Shown in pieces: positions 18,407 to 28,939 of a stretch of DNA of 64,000 nucleotides (positions are counted from its first letter, which is position 1; each line of letters starts with the position of its first letter). The position numbers and the translations under genes were made by a program. The DNA is from an uncultured Methylococcaceae bacterium (GTDB taxonomy: Bacteria; Pseudomonadota; Gammaproteobacteria; Methylococcales; Methylomonadaceae). Below the pieces are notes generated by a model. It ran no database searches and was not told where the DNA came from. It worked only from the letters and a program-made list of their open reading frames with translations. Location of the stretch: contig CAJXMF010000005.1 of the NCBI GenBank assembly GCA_913056195.1, positions 16,053 to 80,052 of the forward strand, in the 5' to 3' direction.

Positions 18407-20983
18407 ATGTCGGATTTCGCAAAAGAAATTGTACCTGTAAATCTCGAAGATGAGATGAAGCAATCTTATCTGGATTATGCCATGAGTGTCATTGTTGGCC
18501 GGGCATTGCCAGATGTCAGGGATGGATTGAAGCCGGTTCATCGGCGTGTCTTGTATGCCATGCATGTGTTGGGCAATGATTGGAATAAACCGTATAAAAA
18601 ATCCGCCCGTGTGGTCGGTGATGTTATTGGTAAATATCATCCGCATGGCGATACAGCGGTTTATGACACCATTGTCAGAATGGCCCAGCCTTTTTCATTG
18701 CGCTATATGCTGGTTGACGGTCAGGGCAATTTCGGGTCAGTCGATGGCGATTCGCCCGCCGCGATGCGTTATACCGAAGTCAGGATGGCAAGGATCGCGC
18801 ATGAGTTGTTAGCGGATCTGGACAAGGAAACCGTCGATTTTATCCCTAACTATGACGAATCGGAGACAGAGCCGGCGGTTATGCCGACCCGGATTCCGAA
18901 CTTGTTAGCCAATGGCTCATCCGGTATTGCGGTGGGTATGGCTACCAATATTCCACCCCATAATCTGACAGAAGTGATTACAGCGTGTCTGGCGCTGATT
19001 GAAAACCCGGGTTTAAGCATTGCTGAGCTGATTAAAATCATTCCCGGGCCGGATTTTCCGACGGCTGGCATTATCAATGGTGCATCCGGAATTTATGATG
19101 CCTACAGCAGTGGTCGTGGCAAAATCTATGTGCGCGCGCGCTGTCATTTTGAAGACATCGGTAGTAATGGCCGGCAAGCGATTATTACCACCGAGTTGCC
19201 TTATCAGGTTAACAAGGCACGCTTGCTGGAAAAGATTGCGGAAATGGTCAAGGAAGGTAAAATCGAGGGTATTTCCGGTCTGCGTGATGAGTCGGATAAA
19301 GACGGCATGCGCATGGTGATTGAATTGCGGCGTGGGGAAGTGCCTGAAGTCATTCTGAATAATTTGTACAAGCAAACCCAGTTGCAAACCGTATTCGGTA
19401 TCAATATGGTGGCTTTGCATCATGGCCGTCCGCATTTAATGAATCTTAAAGAGGTTCTGGTTGCGTTTATTGATCATCGGCGTGAAATTGTCACGCGGCG
19501 GACTATTTATAATTTGCGTAAGGCGCGGGAGCGTGCGCACATTTTAGAAGGGTTGGCGGTGGCTTTAGCCAATATCGATGACATGATCGAATTGATCAAA
19601 ACATCACCTACGCCGGCTGAAGCCAAAAAAGGCTTGCTGGCACGGAATTGGGAGCCTGGCCTGGTATCAGCATTGCTGGATCGCGCCGATTCTGCGCGAT
19701 CCCGGCCTGAGGGTTTGCCGGCTGAATTTGGCCTGGTCGATAACTTGTATCGATTGTCTGAAGCACAAGCCCAGGCGATTCTGGAATTGCGGCTGCATCG
19801 TTTAACAGGGCTGGAACAAGATAAAATCATCAACGAATACAAGCAGCTGCTTGAACAAATTGATGAATATCTGCATATTCTGGCGAGTGATGCGCGATTG
19901 ATGGAAGTCATTCGCGAAGAACTGGAAGTGGTGCGGGAGAAATATGGTGATGAGCGCCGCACCGAAATTATTCAGGATTATTTGAATCTGACCGCCGAAG
20001 ACCTGATTACCGAAGAAGATATGGTTGTGACCATGTCTCACGAAGGCTATGTGAAGTCCCAGCCATTAGATGATTATAAGGCGCAACGGCGGGGTGGTCG
20101 CGGTAAATCGGCGACGGCAACGAAAGAAGAGGATTTTGTTGAAAAACTGATTATCGCCAATACCCACGATACCATCTTGTGTTTTTCCTCAACCGGTAAA
20201 GTGTATTGGCTGAAAGTTTTTCAGTTGCCGGTGGCCAGTCGCTCGTCCCGTGGCAAACCGTTTGTCAACTTACTGCCGCTGGAAGAAGGCGAGAAAATCA
20301 ATGCCATGTTGACGGTACGGGAATATAGCGCGGACAAATATATCTTTATGGCAACGGCGGCGGGGACGGTTAAAAAGACGCCGTTAAAGGAATTTGAACG
20401 GCAGCGTGCGAATGGCAAGATTGCTATTGACTTGCGCGAGAATGATACGCTGGTGGGCGTTGACATTACCGATGGCAAACAGAACATTTTATTGTTTAGC
20501 AGTGATGGAAAGGCGGTTTGTTTTAATGAAGATGATGTTCGCTCAATGGGCAGGACGGCCGCCGGTGTTCGCGGTATTCGCTTACAGCCGGGTCAAAACG
20601 TTATTTCGCTGATTGTTGCCAGCGAAGGTACGGTGCTGATTGTCACTGAAAATGGATATGGCAAGCGCACGCAACTGGAGGAATTCACCTTACATAAACG
20701 TGGTGGACAAGGTTTGATTGCGATTCAAACCTCTGAGCGCAATGGTGCGGTTGTGGGTGCGGTTATGGTTCATGACGATGATGAAATCATGCTGATTACC
20801 AATGGTGGCACACTGGTTCGAACCCGGGTGAATGAAATTCGCGTAATGGGCAGAAATACGCAGGGTGTTACCGTTATTAAACCGGACAAAGGCGAGAAAG
20901 TGGTCGGTGTTGATCGCATTGATGCCTTGCCTGACGATGAAACAGAACAAGCTGATGAAAGCAGCGATGGAGAACATGACTAA
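18407..20983 (+). CDS. gyrA: DNA gyrase subunit A
   Basis: Type IIA topoisomerase subunit that cuts and rejoins DNA for negative supercoiling. The 858-residue protein has catalytic Tyr122 in AMRYTE, the quinolone-resistance region around [13 protein letters not shown] and the GyrA-box QRRGGRG at the start of the C-terminal DNA-wrapping domain. ATG at 18407 is chosen over an upstream in-frame ATG at 18380 because [12 protein letters not shown] aligns with the known GyrA N terminus; the ribosome site GGAG is very close. Position 83 is Thr in place of the E. coli Ser, a natural variant also seen in Pseudomonas. The stop shares TAATG with serC. Confidence 0.98.
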   Translation: MSDFAKEIVPVNLEDEMKQSYLDYAMSVIVGRALPDVRDGLKPVHRRVLYAMHVLGNDWNKPYKKSARVVGDVIGKYHPHGDTAVYDTIVRMAQPFSLRYMLVDGQGNFGSVDGDSPAAMRYTEVRMARIAHELLADLDKETVDFIPNYDESETEPAVMPTRIPNLLANGSSGIAVGMATNIPPHNLTEVITACLALIENPGLSIAELIKIIPGPDFPTAGIINGASGIYDAYSSGRGKIYVRARCHFEDIGSNGRQAIITTELPYQVNKARLLEKIAEMVKEGKIEGISGLRDESDKDGMRMVIELRRGEVPEVILNNLYKQTQLQTVFGINMVALHHGRPHLMNLKEVLVAFIDHRREIVTRRTIYNLRKARERAHILEGLAVALANIDDMIELIKTSPTPAEAKKGLLARNWEPGLVSALLDRADSARSRPEGLPAEFGLVDNLYRLSEAQAQAILELRLHRLTGLEQDKIINEYKQLLEQIDEYLHILASDARLMEVIREELEVVREKYGDERRTEIIQDYLNLTAEDLITEEDMVVTMSHEGYVKSQPLDDYKAQRRGGRGKSATATKEEDFVEKLIIANTHDTILCFSSTGKVYWLKVFQLPVASRSSRGKPFVNLLPLEEGEKINAMLTVREYSADKYIFMATAAGTVKKTPLKEFERQRANGKIAIDLRENDTLVGVDITDGKQNILLFSSDGKAVCFNEDDVRSMGRTAAGVRGIRLQPGQNVISLIVASEGTVLIVTENGYGKRTQLEEFTLHKRGGQGLIAIQTSERNGAVVGAVMVHDDDEIMLITNGGTLVRTRVNEIRVMGRNTQGVTVIKPDKGEKVVGVDRIDALPDDETEQADESSDGEHD

Positions 20984-22062
20984 TGTCGCGAATATTTAAT
21001 TTTAGCGCCGGCCCTTCAACCTTGCCGGATGTGGTTTTAAAGCAAGCGCAGGAAGAAATGCTGGATTGGCGTGGAACCGGTATGTCCGTGATGGAGATGA
21101 GTCATCGTGGCAAACAGTTTATGTCAATCGCACAAGAGCTGATGCAGGATTTGCGTGATTTAATGCAGATTCCAGAGAGCCATAAAGTCGCCTTGTTACA
21201 GGGCGGTGCAACCGCACAGTTCTCCTTTATTCCGCAGAATATTTTGGGCGATAAAAACAAAGCCGGTTATGTCAATACCGGCGCGTGGTCCAAAAAAGCG
21301 ATTAAAGACGCTGGCCGTTTTTGCGATGTAAGCGTTGTGGCTGATGCTAAAGACAGCAATTACACAACGATTCCGCCTGTCGCCGATTGGGAACAGGTTG
21401 CCGATGCCGGTTATTTACATTACACCAGTAATGAAACCATTCATGGGGTCGAATTTCAGTCTATTCCCGATGTCGGTGATTTGCCCTTGGTGGCGGATAT
21501 GTCGTCTAATATTTTATCCCGCCCGGTCGATGTCAGTCGCTTTGGACTGATTTATGCCGGCACCCAGAAAAATATGGGGCCTGCCGGGGTGACTGTCGTG
21601 ATTGTGCGCGAAGACCTGTTGGGTCGTACCCGCGACAGCGTGCCGCCGGTGTTTAATTATCAGCAGCAAATCGATAATGACTCCATGCTGAATACGCCAG
21701 CGACGTATAACTGGTATTTAGTTGGCCTGGTCTTAAAATGGCTGAAGCAACAAGGGGGTATTGCGGCTATGGAAACCATTAACCGCCGTAAGGCCGATAA
21801 ACTTTATCAGGCTATCGATCAGTCCAGCTTGTATCGTAATCCGGTGGATAAGGCTTATCGGTCACGCATGAATATTCCTTTTGTTCTGGCGGATAGCCGT
21901 CTGGATCAGGAATTTCTGGACTTGGCCGAGCAAAACGGGCTGGGCAGCTTAAAAGGGCATCGTTCGGTTGGCGGTATGCGCGCCAGCATTTATAACGCCA
22001 TGCCCGAAGCCGGTGTCGATGCCTTGATTGATTTTATGCAGGAATTTGAGAGAACGCATTAA
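20983..22062 (+). CDS. serC: Phosphoserine aminotransferase
   Basis: PLP enzyme that converts 3-phosphohydroxypyruvate to phosphoserine (and acts in pyridoxal phosphate synthesis). The 359 residues match the family length. N-terminal FNFSAGPSTLPDVV, substrate-binding MSHRGKQF, and the PLP lysine in AGTQKNMGPAG are visible. The start overlaps the gyrA stop by one base. The following pheA start is 4 bases after the stop, giving the gyrA-serC-pheA order conserved in Pseudomonas and other gammaproteobacteria. Confidence 0.97.
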   Translation: MSRIFNFSAGPSTLPDVVLKQAQEEMLDWRGTGMSVMEMSHRGKQFMSIAQELMQDLRDLMQIPESHKVALLQGGATAQFSFIPQNILGDKNKAGYVNTGAWSKKAIKDAGRFCDVSVVADAKDSNYTTIPPVADWEQVADAGYLHYTSNETIHGVEFQSIPDVGDLPLVADMSSNILSRPVDVSRFGLIYAGTQKNMGPAGVTVVIVREDLLGRTRDSVPPVFNYQQQIDNDSMLNTPATYNWYLVGLVLKWLKQQGGIAAMETINRRKADKLYQAIDQSSLYRNPVDKAYRSRMNIPFVLADSRLDQEFLDLAEQNGLGSLKGHRSVGGMRASIYNAMPEAGVDALIDFMQEFERTH

Positions 22063-22066
22063 ACCG

Positions 22067-23152
22067 ATGACGGATATTATCCCGCTTTCACAATTACGCG
22101 AGAAAATCGACCAGTTGGATGAGCAGATTCTAAGGCTGATCAATCAGCGTGCGCAGTGTGCGATGGAAGTTGCTAAAACCAAGTTGGCGCAAGGCGAGAC
22201 CGGTAGTTTCTATCGGCCGGATCGAGAAGCCTTGGTGTTGCGACGGATTGAACAGCTTAATCCGGGGCCATTATCCAATGAAACGGCAAAATATTTTTTT
22301 CGTGAAATCATGTCGGCCTGTCTGGCCCTGGAAAAACCGCTGGAAGTGGCATACCTGGGGCCTGAAGGCACTTTTACCCAACAAGCGACATTCAAGCATT
22401 TTGGCCATGCTGTCAAGGATATTCCGGTCGCCACAATCGGTGAGATTTTCAATGCGGTCGAAAACGGACATTATCAGTTTGGCGTGGTGCCGGTCGAAAA
22501 TTCCACCGAAGGCGTCATCGCGCATACACTCGATCGGTTTATGGTCTCCTCATTGGATATTTGCGGAGAAGTGGAAATTCGCGTCCATCATAATCTGATG
22601 GGCAAGATGGAAAACCTGGCACAGATTACCGAGGTTTATTCGCATCAGCAATCGTTGGCGCAGTGTCGGCAATGGTTGTCGGCCAATTTGCCCGGGGTGC
22701 AATGTACGGCGGTCAGCAGCAATGCGGAAGCGGCCCGTTTAGCCAGTCTCGCACCCGATAAAGCGGCCATCGCCAGTTCGGTGGCGGCCGAAATTTATCA
22801 ACTGAATATTCTGGAAAAAAATATTGAGGATGATGGCAACAACACCACCCGGTTTATTATCATCAGTACCTTGCAGCCGGATTCCACGGGCCACGATAAA
22901 ACCTCCATTCTGGTGTCAACGGGGAATCAATCCGGCGCCTTGTATAAAATACTCCGGCCATTTGCCGAGCATGGCATCAGTCTGTCGCATATTGAATCGC
23001 GTCCTTCACGGCAAGGCTTATGGGAGTATGTATTTTTTATGGATATCAATGGGCATCAACAGGATGATTCGGTCAAAAAAGCATTGGCGCAGTTACGTGA
23101 TAATGTACAGGTGTTGAAGATTTTGGGCTCATATCCAAAGGCAGCGATTTAA
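22067..23152 (+). CDS. pheA: Bifunctional chorismate mutase/prephenate dehydratase
   Basis: Makes phenylpyruvate from chorismate through prephenate. The 361-residue protein has an AroQ-type chorismate mutase domain (about 1-90, LREKIDQLDEQILRLINQRA), a prephenate dehydratase domain (about 95-275, VAYLGPEGTFTQQA and VPVENSTEGVIAHT) and a C-terminal ACT domain with the ESRP motif used for feedback inhibition by phenylalanine. ATG at 22067 is selected; the longer frame from a TTG at 22028 would extend into serC. A one-base TAATG overlap couples it to hisC. No phe leader peptide is possible inside this tight operon. Confidence 0.96.
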   Translation: MTDIIPLSQLREKIDQLDEQILRLINQRAQCAMEVAKTKLAQGETGSFYRPDREALVLRRIEQLNPGPLSNETAKYFFREIMSACLALEKPLEVAYLGPEGTFTQQATFKHFGHAVKDIPVATIGEIFNAVENGHYQFGVVPVENSTEGVIAHTLDRFMVSSLDICGEVEIRVHHNLMGKMENLAQITEVYSHQQSLAQCRQWLSANLPGVQCTAVSSNAEAARLASLAPDKAAIASSVAAEIYQLNILEKNIEDDGNNTTRFIIISTLQPDSTGHDKTSILVSTGNQSGALYKILRPFAEHGISLSHIESRPSRQGLWEYVFFMDINGHQQDDSVKKALAQLRDNVQVLKILGSYPKAAI

Positions 23153-24261
23153 TGACAATGACAAGCATGTTCGACCTGGCCTTGCCAGGCATACAAAAAT
23201 TGATTCCCTATACGCCAGGAAAGCCGATTGAAGAACTGGAACGGGAGCTGGGCTTAAGTGAAATCATCAAGCTTGCCTCGAATGAAAACCCATCCGGCCC
23301 AAGTCCGCAGGTGACGGATGCGATTAAACAAGCCTTGCCTGACATAACCCGTTATCCCGATGGTAATGGTTTTAAACTTAAAAGCGTACTGGTTGAAAAA
23401 TATGGTGTAGAGCCTTGCCAAATAACCTTGGGGAATGGATCAAACGAGATATTGGAGCTGGTAGCACGAACTTTTTTAACGCCTGACTTAAATGTCGTTT
23501 TTTCCCAGCATGCTTTTGCCGTTTATCCGTTAGTCACCCAGTCCGTCGGCGCTAAGGCACAAGAAGTGGCAGCACGCGATTATGGGCATGACTTAGTCGC
23601 GATGCGGGAACATATTAACGATAAAACACGGTTAGTGTTCATCGCTAACCCCAATAATCCGACAGGAACCTTATTGGCGGCCGATGCGTTGGAAGAATTT
23701 ATCGCCAGTCTGCCGGCGCATGTGATTTGTGTATTGGATGAGGCTTATTATGAATACGTTGACCCTGCAAAACGGGCGGACGCTATCGCCTGGTTGGCGC
23801 ATTATCCTAATCTTCTAATTACGCGGACGTTTTCAAAGGCTTATGGTTTGGCGGGGTTGCGGGTCGGGTTTGGTCTGGCCTCGGCTGAAATGAGTGACCT
23901 GTTAAATCGGGTCAGGCAACCGTTTAATAATAATGCACTGGCGCTGGTCGCGGCCGAAACAGCCTTACAGGATCAGGATTATTTACAACACAGCGTTGCC
24001 CTCAATAATGCCGGCATGCAGCTGTTAACAGAGGCTTTTGCCGCACTGGGGTTAAGCTGGATTCCATCAGCGGGTAATTTTGTTTCGGTCGATTTTGGCC
24101 GTGATGCCCAGCCGATTTATCAGGCACTATTGCAAAAAGGCGTGATTGTACGGCCTGTGGCTAATTATGGTATGCCGACGTTCTTGCGTATCAGTATCGG
24201 CACCGACGTTGAAAATCGCTTTTTTATCCAGGTACTGAGCGACGTACTCAATGATGTTTGA
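23152..24261 (+). CDS. hisC: Histidinol-phosphate/aromatic aminotransferase (HisC2 type)
   Basis: Fold-type I PLP aminotransferase of 369 residues. The substrate-loop LASNENPSGPSP, NPNNPTG, and the PLP lysine in RTFSKAYGLAGLRVGF are all present. Between pheA and tyrA such HisC paralogues usually serve as the phenylalanine/tyrosine aminotransferase and may also support histidine synthesis. That use is inferred from the operon. The 3' end overlaps tyrA by about 11 bases. Confidence 0.93.
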   Translation: MTMTSMFDLALPGIQKLIPYTPGKPIEELERELGLSEIIKLASNENPSGPSPQVTDAIKQALPDITRYPDGNGFKLKSVLVEKYGVEPCQITLGNGSNEILELVARTFLTPDLNVVFSQHAFAVYPLVTQSVGAKAQEVAARDYGHDLVAMREHINDKTRLVFIANPNNPTGTLLAADALEEFIASLPAHVICVLDEAYYEYVDPAKRADAIAWLAHYPNLLITRTFSKAYGLAGLRVGFGLASAEMSDLLNRVRQPFNNNALALVAAETALQDQDYLQHSVALNNAGMQLLTEAFAALGLSWIPSAGNFVSVDFGRDAQPIYQALLQKGVIVRPVANYGMPTFLRISIGTDVENRFFIQVLSDVLNDV

Positions 24262-25129
24262 GAAGTTCTGCCTTATTGGTGTCGGCTTGATTGGCAGTTC
24301 TGTCGCCAGAGCAGCGCGTCAGAATGGCTTGTGTCAGCACATCGTGGCCTTTGGTCGGGAGCAGGATAAAGACAATTTACAACGCGCAGAACGGCTGGGC
24401 GTGATTGATGCCTTCTCGACTGATATAAAAACCGCCGTCAATGGGGCCGAAGGGGTCATGATTGCCACACCGGTCGGGCAGGTTGAAACGGTATTGACAG
24501 CATTAAAACCGGTTTGGAACGAAAATGCCGTATACACCGATGTTGGGAGTACCAAGGGCAATATTGTTGCGGCCGCCGAACAAGTATTCAATACCGTGCC
24601 GGCTAATTTTGTTCCGTCTCATCCGATTGCCGGTGCTGAAAACAGCGGGGTTGATGCCGGTCGTGCTGATTTGTTTGATGGCAAGCGCGTCATTATGACA
24701 CCGCTGCTCAATAACGCAGACTGGGCGGTTGATAAGGTGCGTCGTTTTTGGCAAGGGATGGGTGCCGATGTGTCCGAAATGGATGTGGAACATCATGACA
24801 AAGTGTTGGCGGCTACGAGCCATTTACCGCATATTTTAGCTTTTGCGCTGGTCGATTTGTTAGGCCGAAAGGATGAGCAGGAAGAAATTTTTAATTATGC
24901 GGCTGGCGGTTTCAAGGATTTTACGCGCATAGCGTCCAGCGACCCAACGATGTGGCAAGATATTTGTCTGGCCAATAAACACCATATAATACCACTGATT
25001 CAACAGCTACGGCTTGAATTAGGCACTATAGAAAAATATCTGGCTGACGATGATGGTCAGCAGCTCGCCGAAATTTTTGCCTATGCCAATCAGGCAAGGC
25101 AGCGTTTTCTCGATCAGTTAAAACCATAA
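24251..25129 (+). CDS. tyrA: Prephenate (or arogenate) dehydrogenase
   Basis: NAD(P)-dependent step to tyrosine. The 292-residue protein has an N-terminal Rossmann fold (LIGVGLIGSS at about residues 8-17), the family motif YTDVGSTKGNI, the HPIAGAENSG catalytic segment and the helical C-terminal dimer domain. There is no ACT domain, so feedback control by tyrosine must act within this domain or not at all. Two ATG codons in tandem (24251 and 24254) are possible starts. In Pseudomonas, tyrA and aroA are often fused; here they are separate, with a 2-base gap. Confidence 0.95.
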   Translation: MMFEKFCLIGVGLIGSSVARAARQNGLCQHIVAFGREQDKDNLQRAERLGVIDAFSTDIKTAVNGAEGVMIATPVGQVETVLTALKPVWNENAVYTDVGSTKGNIVAAAEQVFNTVPANFVPSHPIAGAENSGVDAGRADLFDGKRVIMTPLLNNADWAVDKVRRFWQGMGADVSEMDVEHHDKVLAATSHLPHILAFALVDLLGRKDEQEEIFNYAAGGFKDFTRIASSDPTMWQDICLANKHHIIPLIQQLRLELGTIEKYLADDDGQQLAEIFAYANQARQRFLDQLKP

Positions 25130-25131
25130 CA

Positions 25132-26436
25132 ATGACTCAAAAAATTACATTTACAATACAACCCGGTGGCAGTCTTAACGGCAATATACGTGTTCCGGGC
25201 GATAAATCCATGTCCCACCGTTCTATCATGCTGGGATCAATTGCCGACGGCACCACGCATGTCAAAGGTTTTTTGGAAGCCGAAGATGCCTTGGCGACGC
25301 TGAAAGCATTTCGTGCCATGGGTGTTGACATCGAAGGTCCTGAAAACGGAGAAGTGACGATTCATGGTGTCGGCAAGCATGGCTTGCAGCAGCCGGAAGG
25401 CCCGTTATATTTGGGCAACTCTGGAACCTCCATGCGCTTGTTAAGTGGATTATTGGCCGGGCAGGATTTCGATAGCGTTTTAACCGGCGATGCCTCGTTG
25501 GAATCACGTCCAATGCGGCGGGTGACTGATCCGCTAACTAAAATGGGAGCTGAAATTGAAACCCAGGCCGATGGTACGGCACCATTAAAAATAAAAGGCG
25601 GTCGCAAACTGAAGGGAATTCATTATGATATGCCGGTTGCCAGCGCCCAGGTTAAATCCTGTTTGTTGCTGGCTGGAATGTACGCCGAAGGCGAAACCGT
25701 TGTCGTCGAGCCAGCGCCGACTCGCGATCATACCGAACGCATGCTGAATGGTTTTTGTTATCCAGTTAAGCGTGAAGGCAATAAAGCGATAATCGATTCC
25801 AATGGTCGCTTGAAAGCCTGTGATATTGATGTGCCGAGTGATATTTCTTCAGCGGCGTTTTTCCTGGTCGGTGCCAGTATTGCACCGGGTTCTGATGTTA
25901 CTTTGCGCCATGTTGGTATCAATCCAACGCGCACCGGTGTCATCGATATTCTGAAAATGATGGGGGCGAATATCGAAGTCTTCAACGAAAAGACGGTGGG
26001 CGGTGAGCCTGTAGCCGATATTCGGGTTCGTGCCAGTCAGCTGAAAGGCATTGATATTCCAGAGCGGTTGGTGCCGCTGGCCATTGATGAATTCCCGGTA
26101 TTATTTGTCGCAGCGGCCTGCGCCGAAGGACAGACGCGTTTGACCGGGGCGAAAGAGTTGCGGGTTAAAGAGTCTGATCGGATTCAGGTGATGGCCGATG
26201 GTCTGCAGACTCTGGGTGTCGATGCGACGCCGACTGAGGATGGCATGATTATCACCCAATCAGAAATCGGTGGCGGTACGGTTGATTCGCATGGTGATCA
26301 TAGAATCGCGATGGCATTTTCTATCGCCGGGCTACGTGCTAACGATACGATTACGATTCAGGATTGCCAAAATGTAAATACATCATTTCCTGAATTTAAA
26401 ACATTGGTTTCAGAATTGGGCTTGAATCTGATATGA
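25132..26436 (+). CDS. aroA: 3-phosphoshikimate 1-carboxyvinyltransferase, class II motif set
   Basis: EPSP synthase of the shikimate pathway, 434 residues. The four motifs that define class II enzymes are all seen: GDKS (residue 23 region), SAQVK, RDHTE and NPTR. The phosphoenolpyruvate-site loop is GNSGTSMRLL, with Gly where the tolerant CP4 enzyme has Ala, so resistance to glyphosate cannot be assumed. C-terminal KESDRI and the DHRIAMAF motif are intact. The start ATG overlaps no other gene and follows tyrA by 2 bases. The stop overlaps the cmk start (ATGA). Confidence 0.96.
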   Translation: MTQKITFTIQPGGSLNGNIRVPGDKSMSHRSIMLGSIADGTTHVKGFLEAEDALATLKAFRAMGVDIEGPENGEVTIHGVGKHGLQQPEGPLYLGNSGTSMRLLSGLLAGQDFDSVLTGDASLESRPMRRVTDPLTKMGAEIETQADGTAPLKIKGGRKLKGIHYDMPVASAQVKSCLLLAGMYAEGETVVVEPAPTRDHTERMLNGFCYPVKREGNKAIIDSNGRLKACDIDVPSDISSAAFFLVGASIAPGSDVTLRHVGINPTRTGVIDILKMMGANIEVFNEKTVGGEPVADIRVRASQLKGIDIPERLVPLAIDEFPVLFVAAACAEGQTRLTGAKELRVKESDRIQVMADGLQTLGVDATPTEDGMIITQSEIGGGTVDSHGDHRIAMAFSIAGLRANDTITIQDCQNVNTSFPEFKTLVSELGLNLI

Positions 26437-27113
26437 ATATCCCGGTTTTAACCATAGACGGGCCAAGTGGCGCAGGTAAGGGGACAGTGAGTCGCGCTGT
26501 CTCGCGTAAGCTGGGCTGGCATTATCTCGATAGCGGTTCAATTTATCGAGCATTGGCTATTGCGGTGTTAAAACAGGGTTTGAATCTGAATGATGTTGCC
26601 GCCATTGTTGAACTTGCAGGGCATATTCAGCTGCAGTTTATTTGCGAAGATGATGGATTGAAGGTCGATTTGAATGGCGAAGATATTTCTGCCCAACTGG
26701 GGATGGAATCGACCGGCAATACGGCCTCGATTATTGCCGCTTATCCCGAAGTTCGGGCTGTTTTGCTGCAAAAGCAAAAGGATTTCAAACGTGCGCCGGG
26801 TTTGGTTGCTGACGGCCGGGATATGGGGACAGTGGTGTTTCCGGATGCTGAGTTTAAAGTGTTTTTAACGGCCAGCGCTGAGGAGCGGGCAAAAAGGCGA
26901 TATAAACAGTTGATTGAAAAAGGGATTGATGCTAACCTTTGTCAGATTACCAGTGAGATAGAAGCGCGTGATCGACGTGATCGGGAACGCGCAACTGCGC
27001 CGTTAAGGCCGGCTGAAGATGCGGTATGCATTGATTCATCTGACTTGACGATAGAGCAGGTTATTGCGCAGGTGATGGATTTTATTCGTCAGTCAGGCTC
27101 AAAAACTGAATGA
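26433..27113 (+). CDS. cmk: Cytidylate kinase
   Basis: Phosphorylates CMP and dCMP. The 226-residue protein has the Walker A DGPSGAGKGT at about residues 9-18, the DSGSIYRA substrate motif, GRDMGTVVFPDA and the lid arginines in RDRRDRERATAPL. Length and motifs match E. coli Cmk. It starts with an ATGA overlap on aroA and is followed by an intrinsic terminator before rpsA, the order conserved in most gammaproteobacteria. Confidence 0.97.
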   Translation: MNIPVLTIDGPSGAGKGTVSRAVSRKLGWHYLDSGSIYRALAIAVLKQGLNLNDVAAIVELAGHIQLQFICEDDGLKVDLNGEDISAQLGMESTGNTASIIAAYPEVRAVLLQKQKDFKRAPGLVADGRDMGTVVFPDAEFKVFLTASAEERAKRRYKQLIEKGIDANLCQITSEIEARDRRDRERATAPLRPAEDAVCIDSSDLTIEQVIAQVMDFIRQSGSKTE

Positions 27114-27129
27114 GCTTGAGTTTGGGGGA

Positions 27130-27157
27130 GGTCTGGTCGCTACCAGGCTGTTTTTTT
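27130..27157 (+). terminator. Rho-independent terminator after cmk
   Basis: An 8-bp stem (27130-27137 with 27142-27149, two G-T pairs) with a 4-base loop, one G, then seven T residues. It should end part of the aromatic operon transcript and leave rpsA mostly to its own promoter in the AT-rich stretch that follows. Confidence 0.75.
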
Positions 27158-27172
27158 AACTTTATATATTGA

Positions 27173-27192
27173 TTAAAGCCTGTTTGCTTTAA
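27173..27192 (+). promoter_or_regulatory. Hairpin in rpsA leader
   Basis: A perfect 7-bp stem, TTAAAGC/GCTTTAA, with a 6-base loop, 21 bases before the rpsA ATG. rpsA leaders in gammaproteobacteria fold into hairpins that replace a strong Shine-Dalgarno and mediate S1 autoregulation. A similar role here is inferred; the GGGA before the start is only a weak ribosome site. Confidence 0.45.
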
Positions 27193-27213
27193 AACGGGTT
27201 TGGGAAAGAAACA

Positions 27214-28881
27214 ATGAGCGAAAGCTTTGCAGAATTATTTGAAGAGAGTTTAGCCAAGACCGAAATGCGTCCTGGTGCAATGTTAAAAGGTACCGTACTT
27301 GATATCGAAAATGAGTACGTTATCGTCAGTACTCAAGCCAAATCGGAAGGGATCATTCCGAAATGGCAGTTTTTGAATGCGGATGGTGAACTGGAAGTTG
27401 AAGTCGGTGACGAAATTGAGGTTGCGCTCGATTTATTTGAAGATGGATTGGGGTCAACCATTCTTTCCCGTGATAAAGCTAAGAAAAACAAAGCCTGGGC
27501 TGAGTTGGAAAAAGCCTTTGAGAATGACGAAACTGTTGTCGGGCGTATTAACGGCAAAGTGCGCGGTGGTTTTACCGTCGCCGTTGGTGCTTTGCGTGCG
27601 TTCTTGCCAGGCTCTCTGGTTGATGTGCGTCCTATTCGTGATACCTCTTTCCTGGAAGGTCGCGATCTGGAATTTAAGGTTATTAAAATCGATCAAAAAC
27701 GTAACAATGTCGTATTGTCACGTCGCGCCGTCGTTGAAAAAGAATACAGCGCAGAACGCGAAGAATTGATGAAAACGCTGGAAGACGGTGCAGTCGTTAA
27801 AGGTATCGTCAAAAACCTGACCGACTATGGCGCATTCATTGACTTAGGCGGCATCGATGGTCTGTTACATATTACTGATATGGCGTGGCGTCGTGTGCGT
27901 CATCCTTCCGAGTGTGTGGAAATTGGCCAGGAAATCGAAGTTAAGGTTCTTAAATTCGATAAGGAAAAAACCCGTGTTTCACTGGGTATGAAGCAAATGG
28001 AAGAAGATCCATGGCAAAATATCGCCCGTCGTTATCCTGCCGGTAGCCGCGTATTCGGCAAGGTCAATAACCTGACCGATTACGGTTGCTTTGTTGAGAT
28101 TGAAGAAGGTGTTGAAGGCCTGGTTCACGTTTCTGAAATGGACTGGACAAACAAAAACGTCAATCCGGCTAAAGTGGTTCAATTGGGTGATGAAGTTGAA
28201 GTCATGGTTCTGGAAATCGACGAAGATCGCCGTCGTATTTCCTTAGGTATGAAACAATGTCGTCCTAACCCATGGGATGAGTTTGCAGCTCTGCATAAGA
28301 AGGGTGACAAAATTACTGGAAAAATCAAATCTATTACTGATTTCGGTATCTTTATTGGTCTGGAAGGCGGTATTGATGGTTTGGTTCATACCTCTGATAT
28401 TTCCTGGAATGAAAGCGACGAAGAAGCCATTCGTAAATACAAGAAGGGTGATGAGGTCGAAACTGTCATTCTGGCCATCGATCCAGAGCGTGAGCGTATT
28501 TCCTTAGGGATTAAACAATTGGAGCAAGATCCATTTCAGAACTTTATTGCGGCGCATGAAAAAGGCAGCCTGGTTAAAGGTAAGGTTAAGGAAGTCGATG
28601 CCAAGGGTGCTGTTATCGAACTCGGTGAAAATGTTGAAGGCTACCTGAGAGCATCTGAAATTCAGCGTGATCGTGTTGAAGATGCGCGGACGTTGTTGAA
28701 TGTTGGTGACGAAGTCGAAGCTAAATTTATCGGTGTCGATAAGAAAAACAAAACGATTTCTTTGTCAATTAAAGCCAAGGATCAGGAAGAAGAAAAAAAT
28801 GCATTGAGGGATTACAGTCAGGAAGCTGCGGCTGGTTCAGCGACTTTAGGTGATCTTTTTAAACAACAGATCGAAAAATAA
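27214..28881 (+). CDS. rpsA: 30S ribosomal protein S1
   Basis: Binds and unfolds mRNA at the 30S subunit and allows translation of structured or SD-poor messages. The 555-residue protein has six S1 (OB-fold) repeats at the usual spacing, repeating LTDYGAF/CFV.. and LVHVSEM-type strands, and the full E. coli length. Several genes in this window lack a clear Shine-Dalgarno, consistent with S1-dependent initiation. A strong terminator follows the stop. Confidence 0.98.
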   Translation: MSESFAELFEESLAKTEMRPGAMLKGTVLDIENEYVIVSTQAKSEGIIPKWQFLNADGELEVEVGDEIEVALDLFEDGLGSTILSRDKAKKNKAWAELEKAFENDETVVGRINGKVRGGFTVAVGALRAFLPGSLVDVRPIRDTSFLEGRDLEFKVIKIDQKRNNVVLSRRAVVEKEYSAEREELMKTLEDGAVVKGIVKNLTDYGAFIDLGGIDGLLHITDMAWRRVRHPSECVEIGQEIEVKVLKFDKEKTRVSLGMKQMEEDPWQNIARRYPAGSRVFGKVNNLTDYGCFVEIEEGVEGLVHVSEMDWTNKNVNPAKVVQLGDEVEVMVLEIDEDRRRISLGMKQCRPNPWDEFAALHKKGDKITGKIKSITDFGIFIGLEGGIDGLVHTSDISWNESDEEAIRKYKKGDEVETVILAIDPERERISLGIKQLEQDPFQNFIAAHEKGSLVKGKVKEVDAKGAVIELGENVEGYLRASEIQRDRVEDARTLLNVGDEVEAKFIGVDKKNKTISLSIKAKDQEEEKNALRDYSQEAAAGSATLGDLFKQQIEK

Positions 28882-28888
28882 TGTCTGG

Positions 28889-28927
28889 AAAGGGGGATGG
28901 CTTGCGTCATACCCCTTTTTTCTTTTT
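28889..28927 (+). terminator. Rho-independent terminator after rpsA
   Basis: An 11-position stem pairing AAAGGGG...ATG (28889-28899) with CAT.CCCCTTT (28908-28918), one G-A mismatch, followed by a T-rich tract with one C. It separates rpsA from ihfB. Confidence 0.85.
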
Positions 28928-28939
28928 TCGGAATAGACT

